From: Streptococcus sp. A12
GTDB lineage: Bacteria; Bacillota; Bacilli; Lactobacillales; Streptococcaceae
DNA: 50,509 nucleotides
Assembly: GCF_905372335.1 (NCBI RefSeq)
Contig: NZ_CAJPOU010000006.1
Location: 1 to 50,509 of the forward strand
Reading direction: 5' to 3'
Shown here: one piece after another, positions 1 to 6,683 of the stretch
Layout of the letters: the number at the start of each line of letters is the position of its first letter
Position numbering within the stretch: the first letter of the stretch is position 1
Position numbers and translations under genes: made by a program
Notes under the pieces: generated by a model
Database searches by the model: none
The model's input: only the letters and a program-made list of their open reading frames with translations
What the model was told of the DNA's origin: nothing

Positions 1-571
1 TTGGAGATTTTTTCAATAAGCGAAGGGCCGGCGTTTGTAGTTGTCTTCTAGCATAGCCAATCGCAAGAACCATAAAGAAGGTCGTTGGCAGCATCACCAA
101 AGCAACTAAGAGCTGCCAGTGAAAATGAATAGTAATTTCTGGCAAAATCCCCTTCTCATTGCGGAAGTCATAAAAATGTCCCATCATGAGAAAGGAAGCG
201 AAATAGCCAAGAAGCGCTCCAACTCCAAAACTGAGTCCAAAGGCCCAAAATCGTTTAGCCAACTGGCCATTGCTATAGCCCAAAGCCTTTAAAATCCCTA
301 ATTGTTCCTTGTGGTCATCGACAAATTGTTTAATATAAAAACACATGAGAAGGATCGACGTCAAGGACAAGACCACCCCACTGACCATAGCCACCATCCA
401 AGATAGCGAAACCTGGGCATCATAGTAGGTCTGAATCATCGGATTGGTTTTAGAAATCTCCAACTGCTCGATATCCAGGTAAAAATTCAAGAAGAGATTG
501 GCCACAAAGACCGCACAGGCCCCAATGATGCTGACGACAACTAATTTTCGAATATCTTTTACTGAAAACAT
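1..571 (-). CDS. FtsX/MacB-type ABC transporter permease, C-terminal part (cut by window edge)
   Basis: The frame is open from an ATG at 571 to the left edge (190 codons, no stop), so only part of the gene is present; if the ATG is right, the 5' end is here and the 3' end lies outside. The translation has hydrophobic segments near residues 10-30, 58-80, 105-130 and 150-175. A cytoplasmic stretch around LGILKALGYSNGQL (residues 91-104) is typical of FtsX-family permeases. It starts 3 bp after the stop of the ATP-binding gene, so the two should form one exporter in the operon controlled by the TetR gene. A full MacB-type permease is longer and often has a large extracellular domain. The ATG at 571 could instead be internal to a reading frame interrupted upstream, but the tight spacing favours it as the true start. 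The substrate is unknown. Confidence 0.75.
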   Translation of the reverse strand, partial: MFSVKDIRKLVVVSIIGACAVFVANLFLNFYLDIEQLEISKTNPMIQTYYDAQVSLSWMVAMVSGVVLSLTSILLMCFYIKQFVDDHKEQLGILKALGYSNGQLAKRFWAFGLSFGVGALLGYFASFLMMGHFYDFRNEKGILPEITIHFHWQLLVALVMLPTTFFMVLAIGYARRQLQTPALRLLKKSP

Positions 572-574
572 GGC

Positions 575-1255
575 TTACCATCCAATCTCATAGGCAGTCT
601 GAGGTTGATCATTAGTCACCACTTGAGTAATCTTGCCACTATTAACGCGAATGATGGTTCTGGCCATATCCGCAATATTTTGGTTGTGCGTCACCATGAT
701 CAGGGTAAAGCCCTGCTTTTCCTTCAACTTCCAGATATAGTCAAGAATCTTGCGCCCTGTTTCTTCATCGAGAGCTCCCGTCGGCTCATCTAAGAAAAGA
801 ATCTCTGGCTTTTTGGCCAAGGCCCGAGCAATAGACACTCTTTGCTGTTCCCCACCAGACAATTCACTCGGATACTTGTCCAGCTTATCGCCAAGCCCCA
901 AATCCTCGATGATCTGCAAAAAATCATGATTGCTCGCCAAGTCAGCTCCCATCTTTACATTCTGTCTAACCGTTAGATTAGGCAATAAATAATATTGCTG
1001 GAAAATAAAGGCAATTTTCTCACGTCTAAAGGCTGTCAATTGAGCATCCGTGAGTTGCGATAAATCCTGTCCTTGAATGAGAATATGACCTTCGTCTACC
1101 TTTTCTAATCCGGATAATACATTTAAGAGGGTTGACTTGCCCGATCCAGAAGGGCCTAAGATAACCACATCATCCTGGTCTTGAATCTGCAGACCAATCC
1201 CCTTTAAGACCTTGGTTTGGCCATAGCTTTTGTGAACATTTTCTAGTTGAATCAT
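575..1255 (-). CDS. ABC transporter ATP-binding protein, MacB/LolD type
   Basis: A 226-residue nucleotide-binding subunit energising the permease just downstream. Visible motifs are Walker A GPSGSGKST (residues 34-42), a Q-loop FQQYYLLP, the signature LSGGEQQR, Walker B ILFLDEP followed by TGALD, and the H-loop VTHN. These place it in the MacB/LolD/FtsE-like branch that works with FtsX-type permeases. A longer frame starts at 1291, but those codons lie inside the TetR gene. The ATG at 1255 is preceded by AGGAAAG and overlaps the TetR stop as ATGA, giving tight translational coupling. Export of an antimicrobial, peptide or lipid is likely from the family and the TetR context; the sequence does not show the substrate. 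Confidence 0.9.
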   Translation of the reverse strand: MIQLENVHKSYGQTKVLKGIGLQIQDQDDVVILGPSGSGKSTLLNVLSGLEKVDEGHILIQGQDLSQLTDAQLTAFRREKIAFIFQQYYLLPNLTVRQNVKMGADLASNHDFLQIIEDLGLGDKLDKYPSELSGGEQQRVSIARALAKKPEILFLDEPTGALDEETGRKILDYIWKLKEKQGFTLIMVTHNQNIADMARTIIRVNSGKITQVVTNDQPQTAYEIGW

Positions 1256-1827
1256 TTCTTTCCTACCATTTCTTTGATGAGAGATTGACAAACTTCTGTC
1301 AATAATCCAATCACTTCTTCCATGCTGAACTGATAAATACCAGAAGCAACCATAGAGGCCATCCCGTGTGAGTAGATAAATAGATGCTGGTACAAGCGAC
1401 TAGCCTCCTCTAACGTCAACGGATAGTCTGCAACAATCGAATCCAGAACCAATTGGTAGCTATAATCCTTCATGGGAAGAAAATCTTGAAAGCGACGAAT
1501 CGGATCTTTGCTAGGATTTTGGAAAAGCAATTGAAAAAGTTGGGGCTCTTTTGAAGCGAACAGGATATAAGCAACCCCGACAGATCGAAAGGGCTTCTCA
1601 TCTTCTAAGGCTTTGCGAATATACTCCACCACTACCATTTCCGCAGCAACAATAACCTCTGCTTGTAACTCAGACATATTAGCAAATTGCCCAAAAATGA
1701 CTCTTGGTGTAGCCCCCAGTTTCTCTGCTAATGCCCTAGCCGTCAAACTAGCCAGGCCCTCTTCTCTCACCAATTGTAAAGCCGTCCCAATCATAGTCTC
1801 TTTACTAAATTTAACCTTTGGTGGCAT
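1252..1827 (-). CDS. TetR-family transcriptional regulator
   Basis: A helix-turn-helix repressor of about 191 residues. The N-terminal DNA-binding domain includes the stretch LTARALAEKLGATPRVIFGQF, aligned with the usual TetR recognition helix. The C-terminal ligand domain resembles the WHG-type domain of regulators next to MacB-like pumps (inference). The start is placed at ATG 1827 because AAAGGAG lies 6 nt upstream; an in-frame ATG at 1845 would fall inside the operator. It is the first gene of the operon with the ATPase and permease. A promoter with two abutting palindromes lies directly upstream, so autoregulation and control of the exporter are expected. Confidence 0.88.
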   Translation of the reverse strand: MPPKVKFSKETMIGTALQLVREEGLASLTARALAEKLGATPRVIFGQFANMSELQAEVIVAAEMVVVEYIRKALEDEKPFRSVGVAYILFASKEPQLFQLLFQNPSKDPIRRFQDFLPMKDYSYQLVLDSIVADYPLTLEEASRLYQHLFIYSHGMASMVASGIYQFSMEEVIGLLTEVCQSLIKEMVGKK

Positions 1828-1841
1828 AAGACTCCTTTCGC

Positions 1842-1869
1842 GCAACAGTTGTTACGCAACATGTGTTGC
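1842..1869. promoter_or_regulatory. Tandem TetR operator: two abutting 14-bp palindromes
   Basis: GCAACAGTTGTTAC (1842-1855) is followed without a gap by GCAACATGTGTTGC (1856-1869). Each has half-sites GCAACA and TGTTGC around a 2-nt spacer; the first has one mismatch. They lie between the -10 box and the ribosome binding site of the TetR gene, where a bound dimer would block transcription. Operator function is inferred from symmetry and position. Confidence 0.65.
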
Positions 1870-1873
1870 ATAA

Positions 1874-1903
1874 AGAATACCATAACAAAGAAAGAATTGT
1901 CAA
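1874..1903 (-). promoter_or_regulatory. Promoter of the tetR-ABC exporter operon
   Basis: On the minus strand, -35 TTGACA (1898-1903) and -10 TATTCT (1874-1879) are separated by 18 nt. The -10 is followed at once by the tandem palindromes. Confidence 0.65.
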
Positions 1904-1929
1904 GAAAAATCCGTAAAGCATAGAACAAA

Positions 1930-1966
1930 AAAAACCAGCCCACTGATACAAGTGAAGTCTGGTCTA
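1930..1966 (-). terminator. Terminator after the aldo/keto reductase region
   Basis: On the minus strand an imperfect hairpin with CCAG/CTGG ends is followed by a run of eight T. It lies downstream of the aldo/keto reductase stop at 1979 and upstream of the tetR promoter, insulating the two units. Confidence 0.55.
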
Positions 1967-1978
1967 CTAACAAATATT

Positions 1979-2902
1979 CTATGGCAAATCATTTCCTGCA
2001 GCTAGGTATATTTGATACCATTCCTTGCGCGTTAGGGTGACTGTTGCTACTTTCCCCGCTTCAAGGACATGCTGGGGTTTGGTCGTTCCGATGACGGCCT
2101 GCATCTTACCTGGATAGCGGAGGACCCAAGCTAGGGCAATGGCTGTCGGAGTGACTTGGTATTTTTTCGCCAAGTCATTGAGGACGTGATTGAGGGCCGC
2201 AAACTCTTCCTTGCCGACAAAATTTCCCTTGAAATAGCCATGCTGGAGGACAGACCAAGCTTGGATCACCGTATCTGTTAAGCGACAATACTCAAAGACA
2301 CTGCCATCTCGCACGGTTGCTTTTGGCCCTTCCATATTGACATGAAAACCAGCCTCAAAGCTCGGTGTAAAGGCGGCACTCAACTGCAACTGGTTGACCT
2401 TGAGTGGTTGTTTGACAGCCGTTTTGAGCAATTCCATCATCATAGGATTTTGATTGGACACCCCAAAATGACGGACCTTGCCCGCTTGCTCCAAGTGATC
2501 AAAAGCTGCTGCTACTTCTTCAGGCTCCATGAGAGCATCCGGTCTGTGAAGGAGAAGACTATCTAAGCGCTCGATCTGCAGACGCTCGAGGATACCGTCG
2601 ACGGAGTCCAAAATATAGTCCTTAGAAAAATCAAAATAGGTAAAGCCGTCTTTGCGAATCCCACACTTGGACTGGATCCACATCTGATCCCGAAGATCCG
2701 GACGGCGCTTGAGAACCTTACCCAGCAGGATCTCACACTGGCCATCGCCATAGATGTCCGCCAGATCAAAGGTGTTGATCCCAATCGACAAGGCCGCCTC
2801 CACCAAGGCCTCCACCTCATCTTCACTCATCTGGCTGATCCGCATCATCCCAAGGACAATCGTGGACAGACGCTCATTTTCAGCAAACTCAATATAGTTC
2901 AT
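1979..2902 (-). CDS. Aldo/keto reductase (YdhF-like oxidoreductase)
   Basis: A 307-residue NAD(P)H-dependent carbonyl reductase of the (beta/alpha)8 aldo/keto reductase family. The catalytic tetrad is visible as D46, Y51 (DLADIYG), K79 (QSKCG) and H119 (LLLHRPD). A C-terminal IGTTKPQH motif fits the nucleotide-phosphate binding segment. Length and motifs match the YdhF group. The start is supported by AAAAGGAGG just upstream of the ATG. It is monocistronic, with terminators on both sides. The physiological substrate cannot be read from the sequence. Confidence 0.9.
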   Translation of the reverse strand: MNYIEFAENERLSTIVLGMMRISQMSEDEVEALVEAALSIGINTFDLADIYGDGQCEILLGKVLKRRPDLRDQMWIQSKCGIRKDGFTYFDFSKDYILDSVDGILERLQIERLDSLLLHRPDALMEPEEVAAAFDHLEQAGKVRHFGVSNQNPMMMELLKTAVKQPLKVNQLQLSAAFTPSFEAGFHVNMEGPKATVRDGSVFEYCRLTDTVIQAWSVLQHGYFKGNFVGKEEFAALNHVLNDLAKKYQVTPTAIALAWVLRYPGKMQAVIGTTKPQHVLEAGKVATVTLTRKEWYQIYLAAGNDLP

Positions 2903-2963
2903 GTCCGCCTCCTTTTCTGTAGTTCTATTGTAGTGAAAAGGCTTGCAAAAGTCAATTTGAAAT

Positions 2964-2992
2964 CAAAAAGCCCTCAGCAATAACTGAGGGCT
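2964..2992 (-). terminator. Terminator of the LXG toxin/immunity operon
   Basis: A perfect 9-bp stem AGCCCTCAG/CTGAGGGCT (2969-2977 with 2984-2992) and 6-nt loop is followed on the minus strand by TTTTTGATTT. It lies 21 nt past the stop of the last immunity gene. Confidence 0.85.
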
Positions 2993-3013
2993 CTCTGGTT
3001 GAAATAGAATTTC

Positions 3014-3637
3014 TTATTCTTCCTCGTCATCCAACTCCACTTCTCCATGAATTTTGATGTATTCTTCACGAAGGCGTTCTTCTTCATCCCACAAAGGATC
3101 TTCTATAGCTCTCATACTTTTCAGTTCCTCCACACTGATATCAGTTGCTTGATCGTAGGTTAGTGATAAGACATCCTTGTGCAACTCCTTAAAAGTCTCT
3201 ACATCCATCCAGATTTCTTTGTCATATTCGCTGATCTGCCCATCTATTGCACCTGCAACTTCGACTGCCATGATATACATAGCACGTTTGTCTACTGTTA
3301 AAATGTCTGTATGTGTTGTAGCAATCCTAAGGTTTTCGCCACGTTCTCTCCCATCAGTGATAAAATCATTTTCAAATTCCAATTGAATATTTTCATCAGA
3401 AAACGAATTCCATGGATTATTCTTGTCATATGGTATATGATTCCACCGTTTATCATTAAATCGCCATTTATCAAATTGAACTCCAAAAAAGAAATCATCT
3501 TGTAGCATCTCATCATCACCGACGTTCGAGTATGTAATAGGATGACCATGGCATTCCTTAAACCACATTTTCCAGAGCAACTCTCTTGTCGTAAAGGTTA
3601 TTTTTTTCTGAAAATTACTTTTGATATAGAGTCTCAT
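3014..3637 (-). CDS. Candidate immunity protein, second tandem copy
   Basis: A soluble acidic protein of about 207 residues with no signal peptide or membrane segment, so it should act in the cytoplasm. It is a clear paralogue of the gene immediately upstream: both begin MRLY(I/L)K, share SYSN/TYSN..LQ(E/D)DFF, and share the near-identical block LTVDKRAMYIMA followed by IDGQIS. They also share (V/I)(D/E)DPLW(D/E)EE near the C-terminus. The start is ATG 3637, overlapping the upstream stop as ATGA; an in-frame extension to 3703 is only the overlap with the upstream gene. The last residues are strongly acidic (LDDEEE). Position after an LXG toxin suggests immunity to it or to a related toxin. 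I do not recognise a named immunity family. Confidence 0.7.
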   Translation of the reverse strand: MRLYIKSNFQKKITFTTRELLWKMWFKECHGHPITYSNVGDDEMLQDDFFFGVQFDKWRFNDKRWNHIPYDKNNPWNSFSDENIQLEFENDFITDGRERGENLRIATTHTDILTVDKRAMYIMAVEVAGAIDGQISEYDKEIWMDVETFKELHKDVLSLTYDQATDISVEELKSMRAIEDPLWDEEERLREEYIKIHGEVELDDEEE

Positions 3638-4242
3638 AAATCTGAGATATCGCCTCCATGTGCTAGTATATATTCTTTTCGACGATTGGCTTCTTCCTCC
3701 CAAAGAGGATCGTCTACAACATCCATTGTTTGAATTTCTACCAAACTTCGTTCATTTGCTTCTTCAAAAGTTAGAGATAGAATCGACTCATGTTTTCTTT
3801 TAAACTCTTCAATTGTCAACCAGCTAGCCTTATCATCTTCGCTAATTTGCCCATCAATCACCTTGGCAATCTCAAGCGCCATAATATACATAGCGCGTTT
3901 ATCAACTGTCAAAACTTCCAGATGGCTGGTTAAAATACGGAGATAGTCCCCCTTTTCATTATAATCTGTAGCAAATGCATCTTCAAAATTAATTTCAATA
4001 CATTCTTTAATATGTGAAAAGAGTCTTCGTACCCCTTCCTTTAGGGGGACACTAGACCATCTCTTGTCCGCAGTACTTTTCCTCAAGGATAAATTTGAGA
4101 AAAAATCTTCTTGTAATGCATCATTGTTCCCAGCATTTGAGTAAGAAATTTGCTCATCCTCTGGAAACCACATTTTACCAGCAAGCTCTAGATAACCATA
4201 AGGTATCTTTTTTGTATAATCGCCTTTTAAATATAATCTCAT
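3634..4242 (-). CDS. Candidate immunity protein for the adjacent LXG toxin
   Basis: A cytoplasmic-type protein of 202 residues without signal or membrane segments. It lies 10 bp after the toxin stop with its own strong ribosome binding site (AAGGAGGG, 4 nt before the ATG), the usual place for the cognate immunity gene of a polymorphic toxin. It is paralogous to the next gene, sharing the TVDKRAMYIMA and DDPLWEEE blocks. Immunity function is inferred from gene order only; binding to the toxin C-terminus would be decisive. Base composition is AT-rich like the rest of this island. Confidence 0.72.
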   Translation of the reverse strand: MRLYLKGDYTKKIPYGYLELAGKMWFPEDEQISYSNAGNNDALQEDFFSNLSLRKSTADKRWSSVPLKEGVRRLFSHIKECIEINFEDAFATDYNEKGDYLRILTSHLEVLTVDKRAMYIMALEIAKVIDGQISEDDKASWLTIEEFKRKHESILSLTFEEANERSLVEIQTMDVVDDPLWEEEANRRKEYILAHGGDISDL

Positions 4243-4252
4243 TCTTCCCTCC

Positions 4253-5857
4253 TTATTGCATCAACCAGTTAAAAGCCTTCCACATATTTTTTATAACTTC
4301 TTCTTTAGCTCCTTTTCCAAGTCCATTTAGTTCAGATTGTTTATTTACCCAGTTTACAATATCCTGCCTACTTGAAATAGTTGAGGCTTCGATATCTATG
4401 TCGAGATCATAACCTGACTTTCCACTCCCCGACTGAACTTGGATTTTCCCACTATTTGGCTCCGCATCAACTCGAATATTATCGACTTTTTTACCGTTAA
4501 CTCGTCCAGAAATCTTTTTTCCAAAAGACTTACTTGTCGGTTTATTGGCCTGCCAGCTGTCGTAGTTGCTAGAATAATTGACTTGAATTTCAGCGTTTGC
4601 GCTACCTGTTTTACTAATAGCGGATCCTACAGATACTACACCACTAAATATGAGTGCGTTGCCTGCATCTAAAGCAACCTCTGCTGCAGTTGTTCCAGCA
4701 ATAAAACTTGCCCCACCTGTCTCAGGAGCTAAAGCTAAACCTCCAGCTTCTGCTGCTGCGCTAGCAAAGTCAAGTAGTAATCCTGATAACATCTGACTAA
4801 CTCCACCCCAAAATTCAGCAGAATTAGCTTCAAAATTTTTTTGAATAAGTTCTTGATATTTTTCGTTGATCAATCTCGTAGAAGCACTATCATACTTCCC
4901 ATTTTTTAGCACAGAAAAGTTATCATCTTTTTGATAATGTCGATCTTTATAAGCACTATTATCAAAAATTTCAATTAAATTTCCTTCATTGTCAATTTTT
5001 AGAGTATGGTTATAATCATCAATAATTTTTTTCCACTGTGACCGATCCTGTCCTTTTAAGCGTTTTTTTAGCTCTTCCCGATAATAGGTATCACCATCCT
5101 CTGATAATAACATATCTCTCGATGCTTGATTCAAAGTCCTTGTTAAGGCATCCTGATAGTCTCTCTTAGCGTAGGAAACAACTTTTGTTTGTTTCATTTT
5201 GTCAAACCAAGTCATGTCGACACCATCCACATAGTAATTTCCGTTGCTATCAACTATAATTTGACTTAGTTGTCCCGCTCCTTCAATTGCTAAATTAAGA
5301 ATTTCAAGACTGTCTGAAAAATACTGATTGACTTGCTCAACAAACCACTCTAATTTTTCAATTTTTTCTTCCACATCTTTGATTTGCATCCGTGTTTTAT
5401 CAGCCAATTCATGAAGTACTCTATTATCTGATAAGTTTTGACCCAGATTTCCGGTAAGAAATGCTCCTACACGATTCCAAAAATCTTCATTCTTTCTGAT
5501 TTGTTCTTGATACTTTAAAAGCTGTTTTTCCCAACTTTGCTTTTGTGTCTTCAGATCATCTAAATCCATGTTACCATATTGGGATACAACCGCATCTGCG
5601 TTTTTGTACGAATTTAGTTCAATTTGAATATCATCAATCGCTTCTTGTAATTTTTTGATACTAGGGACAATTAAGTTTCCAAATAAATTTTTTCCTGCCT
5701 CATATGCAGCACCTTGAAGTTTACCAGCTTCAATCTCCGCTATTAAATAATCACTCCCACTAGTAAGTTTTTCTGTAATTTGCTTAGCAATTTGAATATT
5801 TCCACTCATAGCCTCAATCAAGGCAGCAGATTCTGATGAACTGTATCTCACTCCCAC
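4253..5857 (-). CDS. LXG-domain polymorphic toxin (type VII secretion effector), novel C-terminal domain
   Basis: A 534-residue protein with the layout of type VIIb-secreted LXG toxins. The N-terminal ~210 residues are helical and contain the L-x-G signature (L47-Q-G49 in GKLQGAAYEAG). A middle region follows, with a Gly/Ala-rich hydrophobic stretch at about residues 350-420. The final ~105 residues (from about 430) form a variable domain rich in Lys, Ser and Asp, ending KNMWKAFNWLMQ. This last part has no His and no Cys, which argues against His-dependent nuclease or Cys-protease chemistry. I do not recognise its toxin family. The start is a GTG at 5857, with AAAGGAG upstream, and overlaps the preceding gene by 10 bp. 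Two small helical genes precede it and two candidate immunity genes follow. No secretion machinery is present in the window. Confidence 0.85.
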   Translation of the reverse strand: MGVRYSSSESAALIEAMSGNIQIAKQITEKLTSGSDYLIAEIEAGKLQGAAYEAGKNLFGNLIVPSIKKLQEAIDDIQIELNSYKNADAVVSQYGNMDLDDLKTQKQSWEKQLLKYQEQIRKNEDFWNRVGAFLTGNLGQNLSDNRVLHELADKTRMQIKDVEEKIEKLEWFVEQVNQYFSDSLEILNLAIEGAGQLSQIIVDSNGNYYVDGVDMTWFDKMKQTKVVSYAKRDYQDALTRTLNQASRDMLLSEDGDTYYREELKKRLKGQDRSQWKKIIDDYNHTLKIDNEGNLIEIFDNSAYKDRHYQKDDNFSVLKNGKYDSASTRLINEKYQELIQKNFEANSAEFWGGVSQMLSGLLLDFASAAAEAGGLALAPETGGASFIAGTTAAEVALDAGNALIFSGVVSVGSAISKTGSANAEIQVNYSSNYDSWQANKPTSKSFGKKISGRVNGKKVDNIRVDAEPNSGKIQVQSGSGKSGYDLDIDIEASTISSRQDIVNWVNKQSELNGLGKGAKEEVIKNMWKAFNWLMQ

Positions 5858-6195
5858 GGCAAACGACTCCTTTCTTTCATTAATCTTTCCTTCTTAATAC
5901 TTAATTTTTTTAACGCTGTCCCACTCTCCTCACTAAAGGCTTCCATCTGTTTAGCCACATATCTTCTTGCTATTAAATCCATTTCATACTTTTCTTTGAA
6001 AAACAATTCATTTTGAGAAGAAGAAGACAATCTCATCTCTGCTTCTCTTGTTATTAATGAAATATCTTCTAAAAATTCATCTAAACTTTTTTGATAATCA
6101 CGAGTTAAATCCAAAATAATATCTTCCTGTTTTTCTATATTTACTATCTCTTGAAATAGTTTATCTCGTTTATCTTTATTAACATCCTCCACCAT
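5848..6195 (-). CDS. LXG-associated helical protein, DUF3958-like (Lap2-type targeting partner)
   Basis: A highly charged all-helical protein of about 115 residues, predicted coiled coil throughout, without signal peptide. Small proteins of this size directly before LXG toxins (DUF3958 group) are known to bind the LXG domain together with a second small helical protein and target the toxin for type VII export. The assignment rests on position, size and helical character. The start is uncertain: ATG 6195 has a G-rich GGGGGA 7 nt upstream and is used here; ATG 6210 overlaps the upstream gene and lacks a ribosome binding site. It ends SRLPWE, with its last 10 bp shared with the toxin start. Confidence 0.68.
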   Translation of the reverse strand: MVEDVNKDKRDKLFQEIVNIEKQEDIILDLTRDYQKSLDEFLEDISLITREAEMRLSSSSQNELFFKEKYEMDLIARRYVAKQMEAFSEESGTALKKLSIKKERLMKERSRLPWE

Positions 6196-6197
6196 GA

Positions 6198-6485
6198 TTA
6201 ATTCCCCCATCTTTTAGCTTGCTCAATATCCCTTTCTTCAATTTTAATTGCAATCTGAGGAAATTTATTTGCTTGTATTAAAACAGCCTCAGTAAAATTA
6301 CTCACTGCTTGAAGCATGTTATTTGTCAATTCCTTACCTTTTTCCATTCCTGGAATACCAGAAGAATAACTGAATTCAATAAGCATATTTTTTTGATCAG
6401 ATACATCAACACCGGTTAATTCAGCAATAGCCTCTTTCGCATTAATAGTACTAGACTTAATATTATGTTTTTTCATTCTTACCAT
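6198..6485 (-). CDS. Small WXG100-like helical protein, DUF3130/TIGR04197-like (Lap1-type targeting partner)
   Basis: A 95-residue protein, first gene of the toxin operon, with an alpha-helical hairpin pattern and a charged C-terminus IEERDIEQAKRW. It resembles the small TIGR04197/DUF3130 type VII secretion-associated proteins found as the first gene of streptococcal LXG loci, which bind the LXG domain with their DUF3958 partner. There is no Sec signal peptide. The start at 6485 is supported by AAGG 6 nt upstream; a second in-frame ATG lies at 6476. The family assignment comes from size, context and C-terminal pattern, so it is moderately sure. Confidence 0.68.
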   Translation of the reverse strand: MVRMKKHNIKSSTINAKEAIAELTGVDVSDQKNMLIEFSYSSGIPGMEKGKELTNNMLQAVSNFTEAVLIQANKFPQIAIKIEERDIEQAKRWGN

Positions 6486-6498
6486 CTCTCACCTTCAA

Positions 6499-6527
6499 TT
6501 TATAGTACTATTCTACCATATTAACAA
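6499..6527 (-). promoter_or_regulatory. Putative promoter of the LXG operon
   Basis: On the minus strand, -35 TTGTTA (6522-6527) and -10 TATAAA (6499-6504) are 17 nt apart, just upstream of the first small gene. Another AT-rich -10-like box (TAGAAT) lies in the spacer, so the exact start is uncertain. Confidence 0.4.
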
Positions 6528-6645
6528 GTAAAGAACATTGTTAATTTTACGTCCAGCTCACCACAGTAATTCATGCATTTCACTCTTTAAGTATATCTAC
6601 TATGATTTGCTTATATTCTTACACTTCACAATCTAAAGTATTTTA

Positions 6646-6678
6646 CATAAAAACACCTTCAGCATCTACTGAAGGTGT
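6646..6678 (-). terminator. Terminator of the regulator/ABC-2 exporter operon
   Basis: A perfect 10-bp stem ACACCTTCAG/CTGAAGGTGT (6653-6662 with 6669-6678) is followed on the minus strand by TTTTATG. It starts 5 nt after the permease stop. Confidence 0.85.
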
Positions 6679-6683
6679 CTCTG

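Noticed and set aside
605..793. Many long frames opposite to or in other frames of strong genes (for example 605-793, 2342-2566, 42173-42784, 42363-43103, 49152-49343)
   Set aside because: They lie wholly inside well-supported genes, lack ribosome binding sites and recognisable domains, and follow from codon bias on the complementary strand.
1791..1973. 60-residue frame across the tetR promoter
   Set aside because: It covers the promoter, operator and terminator and has no ribosome binding site.
3638..3703. N-terminal extension of the distal immunity gene
   Set aside because: It overlaps the end of the upstream gene in another frame; the paralogue alignment begins at ATG 3637.
3014..6485. 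Prophage or integrative element around the toxin island
   Set aside because: No integrase, att repeats, phage structural genes or transposase were seen; it looks like a simple polymorphic-toxin locus.
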